From Clostridiaceae bacterium UBA5444 (GTDB lineage Bacteria; Bacillota; Clostridia; Clostridiales; Oxobacteraceae): 32,293 nt of DNA. This document shows, in pieces, positions 1-6,977 of the stretch. Numbering within the stretch: position 1 is the first letter of the stretch; each line of letters opens with the position of its first letter. The notes beneath the pieces were generated by a model, which ran no database searches, had not been told where the DNA came from, and worked only from the letters and a program-made list of their open reading frames with translations. Location: NCBI GenBank assembly GCA_002426575.1, contig DIRE01000063.1, positions 1 to 32,293 on the forward strand. Direction: 5' to 3'. The position numbers and the translations under genes are program-made.

Positions 1-114
1 TGGTTGAGGCCAGCTCTTTAGCTGGTTCCTCGTGTCACATGCAAGGTTATTTGCTTACAGGGAAAGGAATGGATGCTTTAAGTCCAATTAACCTTTATAA
101 AGGAGACATTTTTT
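1..114 (+). ncRNA. IS110 left-end leader, possible bridge RNA part
   Basis: This is the stretch directly upstream of the IS110-type recombinase remnant. It holds a stable hairpin: GAGG (6-9) pairs with CCTC (28-31) and CCAGCT (10-15) pairs with AGCTGG (20-25), with a CTTT loop and a two-base bulge. It is known that IS110-group elements encode a structured bridge RNA in the noncoding end next to the recombinase, so this may be part of one. The window starts inside the element, so the left end and the full RNA cannot be seen. A ribosome site AAGGAG (about 100-105) precedes the recombinase ATG. Confidence 0.3.
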
Positions 115-989
115 ATGAATTTTAGACCCATTGCTGGAATTGATGTAGGCAAGTACTTCAGTGAAATGGCTATCCTCTCACCATCTAATGAAGTTGTTGC
201 CCGCATAAAAATCGATCATGATTCCTACGCTGACGTAGAAAGAGCCATTGAACTGCTTAATAAAACGGAAAAGGACTTTGCTTCAAGGCCTCTTGTCGTC
301 ATGGAATCAACCGGACACTATCACAAAATCCTTTTCCATTCGCTTTGTAAAAATGGATTTGAGGTTTCCATCATAAACCCCATCCAAACTGATTCTATCA
401 AAAATATTGGAATCAGGAAAGTGAAAAATGATAAAGTCAATGCCCGAAAGATTTCTCTACTCTATAGATTTCAGGAACTCAAAGCTACCAATATACCTGA
501 CGAAGATATTGAATGCTTAAAGAGCCTTTGCCGCCAGTACTATAGGCTAAGTATGAGCTTACTGCCTACAAAAACAGGCTTACCGGTATCATTGACCAGC
601 TCATGCTAAATTTCTATGAATTGTTAGTCTCAAAAGCGAGAGAGTTTGAGACTTTAAGTATTGATAATCCTGCTAATGTTGCAATGCTCAGCATATACAC
701 ATCCATGGTGAAAAATCTGCAGGAGAATCTTAAGAAATTGCTCAAAGCTATACATCAGTTGATTGCTGATAATATGTCAAAGGATATACCTATGATGTCA
801 TTAACACTTGAGCTTCTCCAGAGTATCCCTGATATAGGTCTTCTTACAGCTGCTACAATTATTGCGGAAATTGGTGATTTCTCAGCCTTTTCAAAACCAG
901 GCAAGTTAGTCGCTTATTTCGGCATTGATCCTTCTGTCATGCAGTCTGGAGAATTTACCGGTACTCGTAACAATATGTCTAAAAAGTGA
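115..989 (+). pseudogene. IS110-family transposase (recombinase), frameshifted and truncated
   Basis: The first frame (115-609) encodes the RuvC-like DEDD domain: D10 in GIDVGK, E64 in VMESTGHY and D106 in the ND-KVNAR motif are present, but residue 109, normally the fourth acidic residue (DA), is Asn. The reading then continues in another frame from about 553. Adding one base after AGT (550-552) restores the expected reading SDELTAYKNRLTGIIDQLM, so one base seems to have been lost. The second frame runs to 989 and has the C-terminal transposase domain, including SIPDIG and the QSGEFTG segment that should carry the catalytic Ser. It stops just after RNNMSKK, about 100 residues short of family length. 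Frameshift, Asn replacement and truncation together indicate a dead copy that could be moved only by an intact relative. Confidence 0.9.
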
Positions 990-1159
990 GTTTGTCCCTT
1001 GCATAAAATAAGCCACCGAATAATTTCATAAATGCCACAATCTTTTCAAATATTATAATTTGAGTATTGATATGATATTGATTATATTATAGAATACTTT
1101 TGGCTAAGTTGCATATAATGATTTTGGCAAGTATATTGCCCATTTGTGACTCAGGCTTA
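990..1159. other. AT-rich spacer after the IS110 remnant
   Basis: No gene is visible here. The IS110 reading frame is lost after 989 and no recognisable continuation of its C-terminus is found. The stretch is very AT-rich and contains weak promoter-like words, for example TTGCAT with TATATT 17 bases downstream near 1110-1138. They are weaker than the promoter at 1160-1188. Confidence 0.4.
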
Positions 1160-1188
1160 TTGACATTACCACATTTGGATGTTACAAT
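1160..1188 (+). promoter_or_regulatory. sigma-A promoter of the toxin-antitoxin module
   Basis: A consensus -35 box TTGACA (1160-1165) and a near-consensus -10 box TACAAT (1183-1188) are separated by exactly 17 bases. Transcription would start near 1195, just before the antitoxin repeats. This is the usual type III arrangement, in which one promoter drives the RNA antitoxin and, by read-through of a terminator, the toxin. Confidence 0.75.
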
Positions 1189-1194
1189 TTAAAT

Positions 1195-1345
1195 ACAGAT
1201 AGAGAACTATCTCAAATATTTGTTGCTACTCGATATGCAACTAAAACAAGGTCGAGTTCAAATGTGTGTCGCAACTCGATATGCGACTCATCAAGAGGTC
1301 GAGTTCAAATGTGTGGAACTCCATTCGGAAGAATGGAGTTCCTTT
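1195..1345 (+). ncRNA. type III antitoxin RNA (CptI/ToxI-like)
   Basis: The predicted transcript opens with a small hairpin (GATAG 1198-1202 with CTATC 1207-1211). Two tandem repeat units (1222-1267 and 1268-1314) and an intrinsic terminator follow. In each unit a stem (GTTGC/GCAAC in unit 1, GTCGC/GCGAC in unit 2) encloses a loop whose ACTCGA is complementary to TCGAGT downstream (1252-1257; 1299-1304), which predicts an H-type pseudoknot. The two base differences in the stem are compensatory (T-A against C-G), so the pairing itself is conserved. Type III antitoxins are known to be repeat RNAs that the cognate toxin cuts into single units, which then wrap and inhibit it. The unit length of about 46 nt and the toxin homology point to the CptIN branch, by inference. 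Confidence 0.85.
1222..1314 (+). repeat. two tandem antitoxin repeats, 46 and 47 nt
   Basis: Unit 1 is 1222-1267 and unit 2 is 1268-1314. They share the core ACTCGATATG and an identical 3' part, GGTCGAGTTCAAATGTGT. They differ mainly in the paired stem and in the short linker (CTAAAACAA against TCATCAAGA). A degenerate partial unit may precede them, since CTCAAATATT (1211-1220) resembles the TTCAAATGTG unit junction. Confidence 0.85.
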
Positions 1346-1347
1346 AT
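1315..1347 (+). terminator. leaky terminator between antitoxin RNA and toxin
   Basis: A perfect 12-bp stem (GGAACTCCATTC 1315-1326 with GAATGGAGTTCC 1331-1342) with a GGAA loop is followed by the short, imperfect T tract TTTATT. In type III systems a terminator in this place sets the excess of antitoxin RNA over toxin mRNA. The weak T tract fits partial read-through into the toxin. Confidence 0.85.
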
Positions 1348-1362
1348 TGATGGGGGACGAAG

Positions 1363-1842
1363 ATGGATAACGGACATTTTTATTATATTATAGACCAATA
1401 TTTTATAGATTTTCCCGATCCAAAGTTAATGCAGAACAAGGAAACAGTTGCTGGACAAGTACATGATCGGCCTTGTTTTTATGCATTTAAAGATTCTTCT
1501 ACAGGTCTATATTGGATGATTCCGTTTTCCTCTAAGGTTAATAAGTTCAGACAATATTACAACAAAAAAATGCAGAAATATCATCGCTGCGATACGATAA
1601 CATTCGGTAAAGTTTTAGGACACGAAAAAGCATTTTTAATTCAAAATATGTGTCCAATATCATCAAAGTATGTGAAAAATGAATACATAGATAGTCGAGC
1701 TAATGTTCCTGTTCGCATTGATGGTGCATTTGAAAAGGAACTTATGGGAAAAGCAAAGAGGGTCTTAGCACTTCAGCGAAAAGGAAATAAATTGATTTTC
1801 CCTGATGTATTGGCTATTGAAGCTACTTTACTTAAAAAATAA
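1363..1842 (+). CDS. cptN: type III toxin, ToxN/AbiQ/CptN-family endoribonuclease
   Basis: This 159-residue protein has the features of the ToxN/AbiQ superfamily: an N-terminal YYIIDQYFIDFPD segment, the HDRPCFYAFKDSSTGLYW block, the PFSSKVNKF motif and a C-terminal helix with RVLALQRKGNKLIFPD. Family members are sequence-specific endoribonucleases that cleave cellular mRNA, and often phage RNA, and their own antitoxin precursor, and they are inhibited by the repeat RNA. The ATG lies 6 bases after a GGGGG ribosome site (1352-1356) and just past the antitoxin terminator. The length is slightly below typical ToxN and close to the CptN branch, so the symbol is an assignment by similarity and not proven. 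No disrupting mutation is seen, so the module appears functional. Toxicity, phage defence or plasmid-like stabilisation are inferred from the family only. Confidence 0.88.
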   Translation: MDNGHFYYIIDQYFIDFPDPKLMQNKETVAGQVHDRPCFYAFKDSSTGLYWMIPFSSKVNKFRQYYNKKMQKYHRCDTITFGKVLGHEKAFLIQNMCPISSKYVKNEYIDSRANVPVRIDGAFEKELMGKAKRVLALQRKGNKLIFPDVLAIEATLLKK

Positions 1843-1848
1843 AAAATA

Positions 1849-2526
1849 TCATTTACTAAATATGAAAATCGGATAAATCTCTGCGATAATGATTATTATC
1901 CATCCCCCAAATTTGTTGGAGAATATAGCCCAATCTGTGGGCTCACCACCTACAACATTACACATATTCTGAAATTCCCAAATTGCCTCAGGATATATTA
2001 TAAGTCCTAATCCCATGAAAACCAAAATACAAGTTACTATAAATGGAAGTATATAATTTGAAAACTTGGGGGCATCATTATTCATCTGAATAACTTTAGA
2101 AATTAATTGCACTTCTAAAGGACGATAATCTCTATCGTCAATAGAGGCATAAACATATGGAAATTCTGAAACATATTCCTCGCCATTTGACATTGTAATA
2201 ATGCTTCCCTTATTAACCATATCACTGCCATCGTAGTTTATTGTCTTTCCATCATATGTTACATTAAATCTTACAATATCTATCCCATAATAATTATCCG
2301 ATGGTAGGGTTGTATCTGTCATAACTAGCTTGTTTTTATGACTATCCTCCATTACCATAACATTTTCATTTTTTGAGACGAGTTTAAACTTTTCTCCATC
2401 ATAAGTGAATGAGCATCTAGAATTGTTAACCATAATAAGAATAATTATATTGAAAATAATTAAGAAGCATACTAATGCCCAATAAACTTTAGCTTCGCCA
2501 TACTTTTCGCATATTTTCTCAATCAT
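1849..2526 (-). CDS. hypothetical membrane protein
   Basis: I do not recognise this protein. It is about 225 residues with a short cytoplasmic N-terminus (MIEKICEKYG), a membrane segment at residues 14-31 (ALVCFLIIFNIIILIMV), a hydrophilic domain of about 120 residues with beta-rich spacing, a second membrane segment near 160-180 (LPFIVTCILVFMGLGLII) and a hydrophobic C-terminus (GWIIIIIAEIYPIFIF). I chose the ATG at 2526, which sits 8 bases after GGGGG, over a TTG 15 bases upstream that would overlap that ribosome site. It converges on the toxin gene with only six bases between the stops. It may be cargo of the accessory patch; nothing links it functionally to the toxin. Confidence 0.6.
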   Translation of the reverse strand: MIEKICEKYGEAKVYWALVCFLIIFNIIILIMVNNSRCSFTYDGEKFKLVSKNENVMVMEDSHKNKLVMTDTTLPSDNYYGIDIVRFNVTYDGKTINYDGSDMVNKGSIITMSNGEEYVSEFPYVYASIDDRDYRPLEVQLISKVIQMNNDAPKFSNYILPFIVTCILVFMGLGLIIYPEAIWEFQNMCNVVGGEPTDWAIFSNKFGGWIIIIIAEIYPIFIFSK

Positions 2527-2604
2527 TAATCCTACCCCCAAAATATAAATTACTATTTCTTATAGGTATATATATAAATATTATATATCTTTTTAGCTTA
2601 TATT

Positions 2605-2655
2605 TATTATATTTATAGACCAATATTCTATAGATTTTCCTGACCTAAAGTTAAT
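2605..2655 (+). pseudogene. remnant of a second type III toxin gene (5' part)
   Basis: About 50 bases match codons 7-22 of the intact toxin gene (1381-1430) with one single-base indel and a few substitutions. In the right frame it reads QYSIDFPDLKLI, against QYFIDFPDPKLM in the intact toxin. It has no start codon, no ribosome site, no antitoxin repeats upstream, and it ends where the kinase coding region on the other strand begins. It is a scar of a lost toxin copy, or of a duplication followed by deletion. Confidence 0.75.
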
Positions 2656-3652
2656 TTATAAATTCATCGAATGTCATGCAATCGGATTTTTTTAATAGCG
2701 TTTCAACTGCTGCTAGCAGTCTACCGTCTTTTACCATATCCAAAAGTGCATAACCCCAACCCGGAAAATTATTTCGTTGGCAAGCAATGTGAAGTGAGGT
2801 CAGCAGGCAAACCACATTGTCAACAACGGCTTCATACTCATCAAATGCACCATATGCGGAAAGGAACGCTGCTCTTGCTTCTTCGTTACCAAGCTGCCCA
2901 CACACATTTCGGATATCTGAATATACATATCCTTTGCCCAGCATATTATAATCAAATATCAGAGCAATAGAGCCATCCCGCGCCACTGCAAGATTAGTAA
3001 AATGAAAATCATTGTAGGTGAGGGTTCGCGGAAGGCTCACGGCGGCAGTATGGATTTGAGCGAAATGCTCCTCAACCAACCGCCAAACGGGCAATTCTCT
3101 TGTACCGGTTTTTTCCTGAATGGCTCTCAGGTTTTCAAGATTTAGGCTGTCACACTCATCATAAAGCGGATATATATTTGCATACTCACGTCCATTTTCA
3201 TGAAGCGTCTTGTACCAGCGAGCAATAAGCTTAGCAATTTCGGGGTCGTTTATATCTTCCACAGTACCTAACCTATAGGTGCTATGTTCTATATCCTCAA
3301 TCAGAAGCGAATATTCTGTGTAAGCAATGACTTTCAGCGTCTGGATACCCAACGAGGATAGAATTTGATAATTGGTTATTTCACGGCGGTATTCCGGCTT
3401 GTCAAAACACTTCATTACATAGCTATTAGCTTCAGTCGTTACGCGCCAGACCGAAACACCATCTTTATTACGAATCAATGTAAGGGTATTAAATGGTATC
3501 CCCATGTGCTTTAATTCAGATTCTGCTAAGCGTTGCACAGTGTTTGCCATTTCACAATCCAATACATCCGCAAACCGCTGAATCACAGCATTATCAATAC
3601 TTTTGTCTTCCTTTTTGTTGGTCATTATTTGAATGGCTTCGTTTAGGGTCAT
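2651..3652 (-). CDS. APH/choline-kinase-like phosphotransferase
   Basis: This 333-residue protein has the aminoglycoside-phosphotransferase/choline-kinase fold. K81 (VMKCF) is the ATP-binding lysine. The catalytic loop is TYNDFHFTNLAV with D215 and N220, and LIFDYN supplies the metal-binding D234. The usual His before the catalytic Asp (HGD) is Asn here. All key residues are present, so it should be active, but the family phosphorylates many substrates (aminoglycosides, macrolides, choline, homoserine, sugars) and the target cannot be read from sequence. The ATG is preceded by a weak GAGGA site and a promoter at 3724-3752. The gene is clearly richer in G and C than its neighbours, which suggests recent transfer. 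Its stop codon lies inside the toxin remnant, marking a recombination junction. Confidence 0.75.
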   Translation of the reverse strand: MTLNEAIQIMTNKKEDKSIDNAVIQRFADVLDCEMANTVQRLAESELKHMGIPFNTLTLIRNKDGVSVWRVTTEANSYVMKCFDKPEYRREITNYQILSSLGIQTLKVIAYTEYSLLIEDIEHSTYRLGTVEDINDPEIAKLIARWYKTLHENGREYANIYPLYDECDSLNLENLRAIQEKTGTRELPVWRLVEEHFAQIHTAAVSLPRTLTYNDFHFTNLAVARDGSIALIFDYNMLGKGYVYSDIRNVCGQLGNEEARAAFLSAYGAFDEYEAVVDNVVCLLTSLHIACQRNNFPGWGYALLDMVKDGRLLAAVETLLKKSDCMTFDEFIN

Positions 3653-3723
3653 AGCATATCCTCGCTTTCTCTTCGCTTTATATTAACTTATAGCTATTTT
3701 TTACCTTCTGCATAATATATCCA

Positions 3724-3752
3724 ATTATATCATTTAACCATTCTAACAACAA
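3724..3752 (-). promoter_or_regulatory. promoter of the APH-like kinase
   Basis: On the minus strand, TTGTTG (3752-3747) and TATAAT (3729-3724) are separated by 17 bases. The start site would be near 3717, about 65 bases upstream of the kinase ATG. Confidence 0.5.
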
Positions 3753-4021
3753 TTATAATATTTATTAATGCGAGATTTTCGATTTGAATTTTTGATTTGG
3801 CTATAAAGCTAAGAAATTTGACGGTCACAGATAACATCGTATTGAGACAATTTTCCACTGTATTAAAGCAGTGGAACTTCCGAACGAAAATTAAAAAAAG
3901 CATAGCCGATATTTCTACCGACTATGCCGAATTTTTCAAGACAATTAAGTCCCTTGGGCGTGCCGCTTTAAGTAAGCTTTTTATTTACAAGCAATATATG
4001 TTATAGTAATGTACATTATAT
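3753..4021. other. intergenic region between kinase and helicase genes
   Basis: Between the kinase promoter and the helicase stop there is no convincing gene. Two hairpins are visible: CCACTG (3855-3860) with CAGTGG (3869-3874), and the terminator described separately. The part from 3890 to 3985 is GC-richer than its flanks and may be leftover mobile sequence. Confidence 0.45.
3893..3928 (-). terminator. intrinsic terminator downstream of the helicase gene
   Basis: On the minus strand, the stem GCATAG/CTATGC (3927-3922 with 3905-3900), extended by a second short pairing past a mismatch, runs straight into seven T residues (3899-3893) and a further T-rich tract. It lies about 95 bases past the helicase stop and would end that transcript. 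Confidence 0.7.
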
Positions 4022-5599
4022 TTACTTTTTGTTTTCTGCAACTTCAATTCTAACTACTCTTCTGCCCAGCCTCTTGCCTGAGCATTGGTGTATTATTGAA
4101 TCTGCTGCTTTTTCAGATACATTTATAAATGTAAACTTTTCAAGTATATCTATGTCGCCTATATCGCTATTTTCCACATCTTTAGCCTTATCCAAAAACT
4201 GAAGTATTGTTTTAGGAGTTGCCTTATCCATTCTTCCAACAGTTAAAAATAATCTAACATAGCCTGAAGATTTGTTAATATTGCTTTCTTGATAGTCAAA
4301 TCCTATTTCTTTATCAAGTACCATATACATTAAGGCTGCTGCAACATCGACTAGATTGTAATCCTCGTCGAGCTCTACAGCTATAGGTGCAAACCTCTTG
4401 TAGTCCTCTCCCTCAAGAGTTTCTTTTACCCTTCCAAGGAGGCTTTCATACTTTGATGAATATATTTCATCAATTGTAGGTACTTCTTTTCTTTTTATCT
4501 TGCATTTTGTGGTTCTTTCAATCTGCTTAAGAGTTCTATACTCTCTTGCAGTAACTAATGTATATGCAATTCCTTCCTTGTTTGCCCTGCCAGTTCTTCC
4601 TATTCTGTGTATATAGGATTCTGTATCTTGGGGAAGGTCGTAATTTATTACGTGTGATACATTCTCTACATCTATTCCTCTTGCTGCAACATCAGTAGCT
4701 ACAAGGAATTCCAAGTTTCCTTCTTTAAACTTCTTTAGGGTATTCATCCTTTGATTTTGGCTCATATCCCCATGCATACCTTCTACATTATATCCTCTAG
4801 ATTGCATGTTCTCAACAAGCTCATCAACACCTTTTTTGGTTTTGCAAAATATTATGGCTGTTGAAGGTTCATCAACATCAATTATCCTGCACAAAGATTC
4901 AAAGTGATCCCTTGGCTTTATTTCATAATAATATTGACTAACCGTAGATACGGTCATAGTCTTTTTTACAATTAGTATTTGCTTTGTATCAGGCTTCATA
5001 TATTTTTGGGATAACTTTCTAATACTGCCTGCCATTGTAGCTGAAAAAAGCATTGTCTGCCTATTCTCATTTGTATGTTTAATTATCTCTTCTATATCAT
5101 CTATAAAACCCATATCGAGCATCTCATCTGCTTCATCAAGAACAAGAAAATGAATATTACTTAAATCAATTACGCCTCTTCTTATCATATCAAGTACTCT
5201 TCCAGGTGTACCTACTATAATGTCCACACCTCTTTTTAAAGCCCTGATCTGCCTATCAATCGGTTGTCCTCCATAAACAGGCAATGACCTTATTTTCGTA
5301 TACTTAGATATACGAACTAGTTCATCATTTACCTGAATTGCAAGCTCCCTTGTTGGGGTTATAATAATAGTATAAATCCCACCGTTTCCCTTTTTAAAGC
5401 TACTAATTATTGGTGCTCCAAAAGCAAGAGTTTTTCCAGTACCAGTCTGGGCTTGCCCTATAACATCAAAACCTTCTAAAACAACAGGTATAACTTCAGC
5501 CTGAATTTTAGAAGGCTCCTCAAATCCCATATCATCTATGGCTTTAAGTATTTTTTCATTAAGACCTAAATCACTAAATTTTATATCTATAATAAACAA
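4022..5599 (-). CDS. DEAD-box ATP-dependent RNA helicase with DbpA-type RNA-binding domain
   Basis: This 525-residue DEAD-box helicase unwinds structured RNA, probably in ribosome assembly, mRNA decay or cold adaptation. The Q motif (FSDLGLNEK..EEPSKIQ) is followed by AQTGTGKT (50-57), PTRELA (82-87), TPGR, DEAD (155-158), SAT (186-188), the second RecA domain with ATDVAARGID and HRIGRTGR, and a C-terminal domain (about 440-520) of the DbpA RNA-binding type. The closest functional names are CshA/DeaD/DbpA of Firmicutes. The start is unusual: no ATG lies before the Q motif. A TTG at 5599 sits only two bases after AGAAGG, while an ATT two codons later (5593) has better spacing. It is monocistronic, with a promoter at 5640-5668 and a terminator at 3893-3928. 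Confidence 0.95.
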   Translation of the reverse strand: MFIIDIKFSDLGLNEKILKAIDDMGFEEPSKIQAEVIPVVLEGFDVIGQAQTGTGKTLAFGAPIISSFKKGNGGIYTIIITPTRELAIQVNDELVRISKYTKIRSLPVYGGQPIDRQIRALKRGVDIIVGTPGRVLDMIRRGVIDLSNIHFLVLDEADEMLDMGFIDDIEEIIKHTNENRQTMLFSATMAGSIRKLSQKYMKPDTKQILIVKKTMTVSTVSQYYYEIKPRDHFESLCRIIDVDEPSTAIIFCKTKKGVDELVENMQSRGYNVEGMHGDMSQNQRMNTLKKFKEGNLEFLVATDVAARGIDVENVSHVINYDLPQDTESYIHRIGRTGRANKEGIAYTLVTAREYRTLKQIERTTKCKIKRKEVPTIDEIYSSKYESLLGRVKETLEGEDYKRFAPIAVELDEDYNLVDVAAALMYMVLDKEIGFDYQESNINKSSGYVRLFLTVGRMDKATPKTILQFLDKAKDVENSDIGDIDILEKFTFINVSEKAADSIIHQCSGKRLGRRVVRIEVAENKK

Positions 5600-5639
5600 T
5601 CCCTTCTAAACAAAATTCAATCTATCTTATCATAGTATT

Positions 5640-5668
5640 ATCATATTAACAAGTATTTATTATAGCAA
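5640..5668 (-). promoter_or_regulatory. promoter of the DEAD-box helicase gene
   Basis: On the minus strand, TTGCTA (5668-5663) and TATGAT (5645-5640) are spaced by 17 bases, 40 bases upstream of the helicase start. The spacing is ideal and both boxes are close to consensus. Confidence 0.5.
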
Positions 5669-5702
5669 CCAGTTCAATTTCTATAACCGTTGCCTTTTAA
5701 TT

Positions 5703-6932
5703 TTAGTCTATTGCGGCATTTTCACCTGCTACAAAACCTGAGGACCAAGCCCACTGAAGATTAAAACCTCCGCAGTCTCCATCTATATCCACCATCTCCC
5801 CAGCAAAATAAAGACCAGGTACTATTTTAGATTCCATAGACCTTCCGTCTATTTCATCAACGTTAACTCCTCCCGCAGTAACTTGAGCAAAGCCCCAATT
5901 ATTATGCCCTATAACCGCAAATCTCCAATCTTTGAGCACACTAACAATACTTTTCCTATCTTTATTAGAAATTTCCCCTGATTTTTTATTTATATCAGTT
6001 ATGCCTGCCGCCTTTAATACAACTGGAATAAGTCTTTTATTTAAAAATCCTACAAAATTAAAAGCTATGGTTTTATCTTTTCCTATGCTAAGCCTTTTTG
6101 TGATTATTTCATCAAGCTCATTAAATGGAATATCGTCAATTATTATCACTCTTATAAATACCTTTTCCCCATTTTTTAATGACTCAATTGCCGTCCTGCT
6201 AAGCTGCATAATGGGAGGGCCTGATATACCATAATCAGTAAATAAAATTTCTCCTGCCTCCTGCCTTTTAACCTTTCCATCTACCACTATCTGGGCTGTG
6301 CCATCAAATTTTACGCCTTGTATCTGTTTTAAAAAGTCTGATTTAAGTTTCAGTTGTACAAGAGATGGAAAAGGCTCTACAATTGTATGCCCCAAGCCTT
6401 GTGCTAATCTGTAGCCACTTCCGTCTGATCCAAGGTTTGGGCTTGCCTTTCCACCTGTTGCTAATATAACCTTATCACAAACAAACTGTTCTCCATCACG
6501 GGTAGTAATTTTAAACTTATTGCTTTTATCTATATTAACTACATCTGCATCACAAATAACCTCAACTCCAAGAGACTCAGCTTCATATCTTAATACATCA
6601 AGTACGCTTGAAGCTTGCAGTGATGCAGGGTATACTTTACCCCCATCTTCTATTTTTATGGCTATACCTAAACTCTCAAAAAAGTCTACTGTACCATAAT
6701 AATCAAGCCTTGATAACGGCCCATATACAAACTCTGGATGCTTTCCATGATAATATGATAAATCTATATCAGTATTTGTAAGGTTGCATCTTCCATTCCC
6801 AGTTGCAAGTATTTTTCTTCCTACCCTATTTCCCTTCTCAAGTATTGTAACATCAGCATTACCCCTTACTGCATTTATTGCTGCCACAAGCCCTGCAGCT
6901 CCTCCTCCGACTACTATTACTTTTACTTTCAT
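5703..6932 (-). CDS. NAD(P)/FAD-dependent oxidoreductase, HI0933/YhiN (BaiN-like) family
   Basis: The 409-residue protein begins with a Rossmann FAD-binding motif, VIVVGGGAAGLVAAINA (residues 5-21). It then has the family signature KILATGNGRCNLTN (about 40-53), the GGKASPNLGSDGSGY segment, the TDYGISGPPIMQLSR block and the C-terminal PGLYFAGEMVDIDGDCGGFNLQWAWSSG region that closes the FAD site. This is the HI0933-like flavoprotein family (COG2081). One clostridial member, BaiN, has been linked to bile acid dehydroxylation, but most members, including this one, have no proven substrate. ATG 6932 has an AGGAGA ribosome site. The gene lies 45 bases after glutamine synthetase on the same strand and may be co-transcribed with it; no functional link is evident. 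Confidence 0.9.
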   Translation of the reverse strand: MKVKVIVVGGGAAGLVAAINAVRGNADVTILEKGNRVGRKILATGNGRCNLTNTDIDLSYYHGKHPEFVYGPLSRLDYYGTVDFFESLGIAIKIEDGGKVYPASLQASSVLDVLRYEAESLGVEVICDADVVNIDKSNKFKITTRDGEQFVCDKVILATGGKASPNLGSDGSGYRLAQGLGHTIVEPFPSLVQLKLKSDFLKQIQGVKFDGTAQIVVDGKVKRQEAGEILFTDYGISGPPIMQLSRTAIESLKNGEKVFIRVIIIDDIPFNELDEIITKRLSIGKDKTIAFNFVGFLNKRLIPVVLKAAGITDINKKSGEISNKDRKSIVSVLKDWRFAVIGHNNWGFAQVTAGGVNVDEIDGRSMESKIVPGLYFAGEMVDIDGDCGGFNLQWAWSSGFVAGENAAID

Positions 6933-6977
6933 AAATACTCTCCTAACACAATATACTACTCTTTATTATACATTATT

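Noticed and set aside
540..610. Programmed ribosomal frameshift in the IS110 gene
   Set aside because: IS110-family recombinases are normally a single ORF, the site is not a slippery heptamer, and restoring one missing base gives the expected family sequence. A decay mutation explains it better.
2671..2970. 99-codon plus-strand ORF inside the kinase gene
   Set aside because: Antisense shadow of a coding region with clear protein homology; no ribosome site and no recognisable domain.
3797..4006. Small 69-codon ORF on the plus strand between the kinase and the helicase gene
   Set aside because: It starts with TTG, lacks a ribosome site, and its length is explained by the helicase terminator hairpin and AT-rich flanks. 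It matches no protein family I recognise.
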